A stretch of DNA of 8,332 nt from Phenylobacterium sp. (GTDB taxonomy: Bacteria > Pseudomonadota > Alphaproteobacteria > Caulobacterales > Caulobacteraceae), in contig JAQVDF010000051.1 of assembly GCA_028698405.1 (NCBI GenBank), positions 1 through 8,332 on the forward strand, read 5' to 3'. A model generated the notes under the pieces. That model ran no database searches. It was not told the DNA's origin and worked only from the letters and a program-made list of their open reading frames with translations. Made by a program: the position numbers and the translations under genes. How positions within the stretch are numbered: position 1 is the stretch's first letter; each line of letters opens with the position of its first letter. This document shows, piece by piece, positions 6,294 through 8,332 of this stretch.

Positions 6294-6725
6294 CTAGCGG
6301 CGAAGCGGGAGGAGCGCGCGCAGGGCCGGATCGCGCAGCCACAGGCCCGCCCAGGCGGCCAGGCCGACGTAGACGCCGAACAGCAGGTGGCTGGCCAGCG
6401 GCGAGCCGGCGATCAGGTGGGTGCAGATCGCCCCGCCCAGGTAGCCGGTCAGCAGCACCGCGCCCAGCAGGGCCGTGCGGGGGATGGCGTAGAGCAGGGT
6501 GATCCAGGCCAACAGGACGCCGAGCCCGAAGCCCGATCCGGCGGGCAGGCCGAGCTGGCCGACCGTCTCCTCGACGATCGGCAGGCGCACCAGCTTGATG
6601 CCGGCGTCGAAGGCCAGGAAGGCGATCGTCAGGCCGCTGAGCACGCGGCCGGTCCAGAGGGCGATGCGGCCGCCGCGCGGGGCGATCGGCGCGTAGTCGG
6701 TGCGGGTCGAATGAATGGCGCTCAC
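6294..6725 (-). CDS. DoxX-like family membrane protein
   Basis: This 143-aa integral membrane protein has four hydrophobic segments at about 21-40, 64-81, 84-105 and 111-129. It matches the DoxX-like (DoxX_2) family by the segments LSGLTIAFLAFDAGIKL (29-45), YAIPRTALLGAVLLTGYLGG (79-98), followed by AICTHLIAG, and a C-terminal GLWLRDPALRALLPLR. Members are small inner-membrane proteins of mostly unknown function. Some relatives work with oxidoreductases or thiosulfate:quinone oxidation, but that cannot be transferred here. The start is GTG at 6725 with GAGG 8 nt upstream; the protein has no internal Met, so GTG is the only sensible start. It lies between the two di-iron paralogs, 69 bp after the small hypothetical ORF and 144 bp before the left paralog, all on the same strand. 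Confidence 0.88.
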   Translation of the reverse strand: MSAIHSTRTDYAPIAPRGGRIALWTGRVLSGLTIAFLAFDAGIKLVRLPIVEETVGQLGLPAGSGFGLGVLLAWITLLYAIPRTALLGAVLLTGYLGGAICTHLIAGSPLASHLLFGVYVGLAAWAGLWLRDPALRALLPLRR

Positions 6726-6794
6726 GGGTCGGTCCTCGCGTCTGTCCTGCTCCTAGGACGCGCAAGGCCGGCCGGCGCCGACACGCGGGCGGTA

Positions 6795-7001
6795 TTATTT
6801 CGGCGCGGGCGGCTCGGAAACCGGCGTCGGGATGCCGCCCGGCTCCGGCGGCTTGAAGCGGAAGCCGAAGGTCGTGACCTGGCCGCTCTTCAGGTCGACC
6901 ACGGCGAGCTGATCGACCTCGACGGGCCGCCGCTCGCGCGGCCGGGCGAGGTCGCGCTCCGGCTGGCTGCCCATCAAGGCGAGCGTCGTCTCGCCCGGCA
7001 T
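6795..7001 (-). CDS. Small hypothetical protein (68 aa)
   Basis: I do not recognise this protein. The frame has almost only G or C at third codon positions, as its neighbours do, which supports real coding. The product is hydrophilic. It has a basic stretch (ARPRERRP, 19-26), a possible beta-rich part (VDQLAVVDLKSGQVTTFGFRF, residues 29-49, split here by description only) and a proline-rich tail with PPEPGG and SEPPAPK. No signal peptide or membrane segment is seen. ATG 7001 has no good ribosome-binding site. A GGAGG lies 5 nt before an in-frame CTG at 7013, which could be an unusual start. The gene begins only about 30 bp after the terminator of the right paralog, so its promoter must be very close, or it depends on read-through. 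It could also be the tail of a decayed larger gene. Confidence 0.5.
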   Translation of the reverse strand: MPGETTLALMGSQPERDLARPRERRPVEVDQLAVVDLKSGQVTTFGFRFKPPEPGGIPTPVSEPPAPK

Positions 7002-7030
7002 GACGGCGTCCAGCCGCGCCTCCGATCCCG

Positions 7031-7065
7031 GAAAAAGCGAACGCCCGCCGGAGAACCGACGGGCG
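7031..7065 (-). terminator. Intrinsic terminator after the right ferritin-like gene
   Basis: On the minus strand CGCCCGTCGG and CCGGCGGGCG form a 10-bp stem with one G-T pair and the loop TTCT. A run of five T (7036-7032) follows after a short spacer. It starts about 28 bp after the stop codon at 7094. This is the only textbook Rho-independent terminator in the window, and it should separate the right paralog from the genes to its left. Confidence 0.85.
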
Positions 7066-7093
7066 CTCGTCCCCTCACCCCGGCGGAGGGCGA

Positions 7094-8218
7094 CTACTCC
7101 GCCGCGATCCGAATGGCCTTGGCCTTGTCGCGGAAGTTGATCTCCTGGAGGTACTTGATGCCCTCCTCGGCGATGTCGTCGCCGACCATCTTTTCGCCTT
7201 CGCCCCGCAGCTCCTCGAGGTCGACGTAGGTCGCGTAGAAGGCGCGGGTGCGGTCGGTGATGATGCCCGCATTGAGCAGCGTCTTCACCAGCACGCGGAA
7301 GATGTTGCTCTGCTCCTTCATGCCCTCACGGCGCACTTCGTCGGTCATGATCTCCGCCATCTCGGCGATCACCCGCTCGGGGTCGAGACCGAACTCTTCG
7401 TAGAGGTCGCGCTGCTGGGTCGGAGCGACCAGGTTGAACAGCAGCGTCTGGAAGCAGTGCGCCGCCCAGGTCTCGATGATGGCGTGCTCTTGTTCCGACA
7501 GCTTCGGAATGGTCCGGTCGGCCCAGATCTTCCCGAACTTGTGGTGGAAGGCCTCGTCGGTCATGACGAGCTGCATCAGCTTGCGGCCGAGCGGGTCGTT
7601 GAGCTTCTGGAAGAAGGTGGCGAAGGCGCCCATCGCCAGGCCTTCCACCAGCATCTGCATGCCGATGATCTTCTTGTAGACCTCCGGCGCGTGAATGATC
7701 TCGACCAGCAGCGCCTTCAGCGTCGGGCCGCATTCCACCGGCCGGCCCCAGCGGGCCTTGATGTAGCGGGCGAAGGCCGTGACGTGGCGGGCCTCTTCGC
7801 GGGTCTGGTTGGCGGCGTATTCCTGGGCGCCCTGATCGCGCAGCACGTGGCACAGCGAGGCCGACAGGTTCAGCGCGCCCTGCTCGCCGTGCAGGATCGA
7901 GGAGAAGGAGCGCAGCGCCGACTGGTTCACGAACCGGACGCGCGACTTGTGGTCCTTCAGGTGGTTCTTGACGTAGTCCGTCTGGAGCGGCCCGACCATG
8001 TCCTCGGGCATGATCATCTCGTTCTCCATGTCGAACGGCTCGGAGAAGTCGATGTACTTGGGATCGAGCGGATCCCAGAAGTGGTCGTGGGTCGCGGAGA
8101 TGATCTTGTCGAAGGCGCTCGAGCGGGCGTTGTAGCGGTCGAGATCGAGCATGGACTCGAAATCGTCCGGCGCCACGGCGTCGTAGATCAGGTCCTTGGT
8201 GATGTTACCGTCAGCCAT
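7094..8218 (-). CDS. Ferritin-like di-iron carboxylate protein, right paralog
   Basis: This 374-aa protein has the same fold and the same predicted metal ligands as the left paralog at identical residue numbers: Glu112, Glu142/His145, Glu192 and Glu222/His225. The blocks HGEQGALNLSASLCHVL, QEYAANQTREEARHVTAFA and DEAFHHKFGKIWADRTIPKL are shared almost without change, so both copies should bind metal. It differs from the left copy in the segments around 71-102, 163-166, 201-207 and 262-300, which may shape the substrate pocket or partner surface. There is a one-residue length difference near the C-terminus, and both proteins end in IAAE. GGGAGAG lies 4 nt before ATG 8218. The gene appears to be transcribed alone, with a shared-type operator upstream and an intrinsic terminator downstream. 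The substrate is unknown. Oxygenase, desaturase-like or iron/peroxide roles are all open. Confidence 0.86.
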   Translation of the reverse strand: MADGNITKDLIYDAVAPDDFESMLDLDRYNARSSAFDKIISATHDHFWDPLDPKYIDFSEPFDMENEMIMPEDMVGPLQTDYVKNHLKDHKSRVRFVNQSALRSFSSILHGEQGALNLSASLCHVLRDQGAQEYAANQTREEARHVTAFARYIKARWGRPVECGPTLKALLVEIIHAPEVYKKIIGMQMLVEGLAMGAFATFFQKLNDPLGRKLMQLVMTDEAFHHKFGKIWADRTIPKLSEQEHAIIETWAAHCFQTLLFNLVAPTQQRDLYEEFGLDPERVIAEMAEIMTDEVRREGMKEQSNIFRVLVKTLLNAGIITDRTRAFYATYVDLEELRGEGEKMVGDDIAEEGIKYLQEINFRDKAKAIRIAAE

Positions 8219-8280
8219 TGGTCTCTCCCATAAGCCGGACTTTTTCTCGTTACCGACGTTCTCTCAAAGATCGCGCGCGG

Positions 8281-8308
8281 GGTCAACAAAGATGACAGGC
8301 GCGTCAAC
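8281..8308 (-). promoter_or_regulatory. Promoter/operator region of right ferritin-like gene
   Basis: On the minus strand the sequence reads TTGACGCGCCTGTCA, then CTTTG, then TTGACC (8286-8281). It contains a TGAC-N6-GTCA inverted repeat and two TTGAC elements 21 bp (two helical turns) apart. The same arrangement lies at a similar distance upstream of the left paralog. TTGACC is a good -35 candidate. A -10 element is not clear; the sequence GAGAAC lies 17 bp further on. Confidence 0.5.
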
Positions 8309-8316
8309 TTTGTTTT

Positions 8317-8332
8317 AGATCGGAAGAGCACA
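8317..8332 (+). other. Illumina TruSeq adapter remnant (assembly artefact)
   Basis: The last 16 bases, AGATCGGAAGAGCACA, match the first 16 bases of the standard Illumina TruSeq read-1 adapter exactly. This is not genomic sequence. The true contig ends at about 8316, so nothing should be inferred from these bases. Confidence 0.95.

Noticed and set aside
7457..8233. Plus-strand open frame opposite the right ferritin-like gene
   Set aside because: It is antisense to a well-conserved gene, and the same shadow appears opposite the left paralog (5388-6179), as expected from their shared sequence.

Overview
The window looks like chromosomal DNA from a high-GC alphaproteobacterium, most likely Caulobacterales (Caulobacter/Phenylobacterium type). 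The evidence is the very high GC at third codon positions, a RegB/RegA (ActS/ActR, PrrB/PrrA) redox pair beside an SCO/SenC gene, an MmcB-type nuclease with an alphaproteobacterial LexA-like box, and a cysteine-type intracellular PHB depolymerase. The genus is an inference. No tRNA, rRNA, CRISPR array, transposase or phage gene was seen. The longest gap between genes is 169 bp.

Left part (1-3828): a 3'-truncated phaZ (minus strand) lies downstream of an SCO1/SenC copper chaperone (minus strand). The SCO gene is divergent from regB (plus strand) across a 56-bp gap holding a 19-bp inverted repeat. regA follows regB on the same strand after 74 bp. SCO, RegB and RegA form the known redox-signalling module: SenC/PrrC is tied to cytochrome oxidase copper and electron flow, RegB senses quinone and thiol redox state, and RegA controls transcription. 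phaZ, which mobilises PHB as carbon and reductant, is a plausible neighbour.

Middle (3829-5021): regA converges on mmcB (minus strand). Three copies of a 13-mer lie between them and can form two alternative hairpins. mmcB encodes a small PD-(D/E)XK protein and has a one-mismatch LexA box (GTTG-N7-GTTC) just before its start. Upstream of it is a secreted Blc-type lipocalin.

Right part (5022-8332): two paralogous ferritin-like di-iron carboxylate proteins of 375 and 374 aa, about 70% identical by hand count, lie on the minus strand. Between them are a DoxX-like membrane protein and a 68-aa hypothetical ORF. All four-helix metal-ligand candidates (E, ExxH, E, ExxH) are kept in both copies. Their upstream regions share a TGAC/GTCA inverted motif next to a TTGAC element, which suggests common regulation. 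The left copy also has its own 17-bp palindrome over that element. The right copy ends in a clear intrinsic terminator. This pair, of unrecognised substrate, is the least explained part of the window.

The last 16 bases (8317-8332) match the start of the Illumina TruSeq adapter. The right edge is therefore an assembly artefact, and only about 98 bp of true sequence lies upstream of the right paralog.
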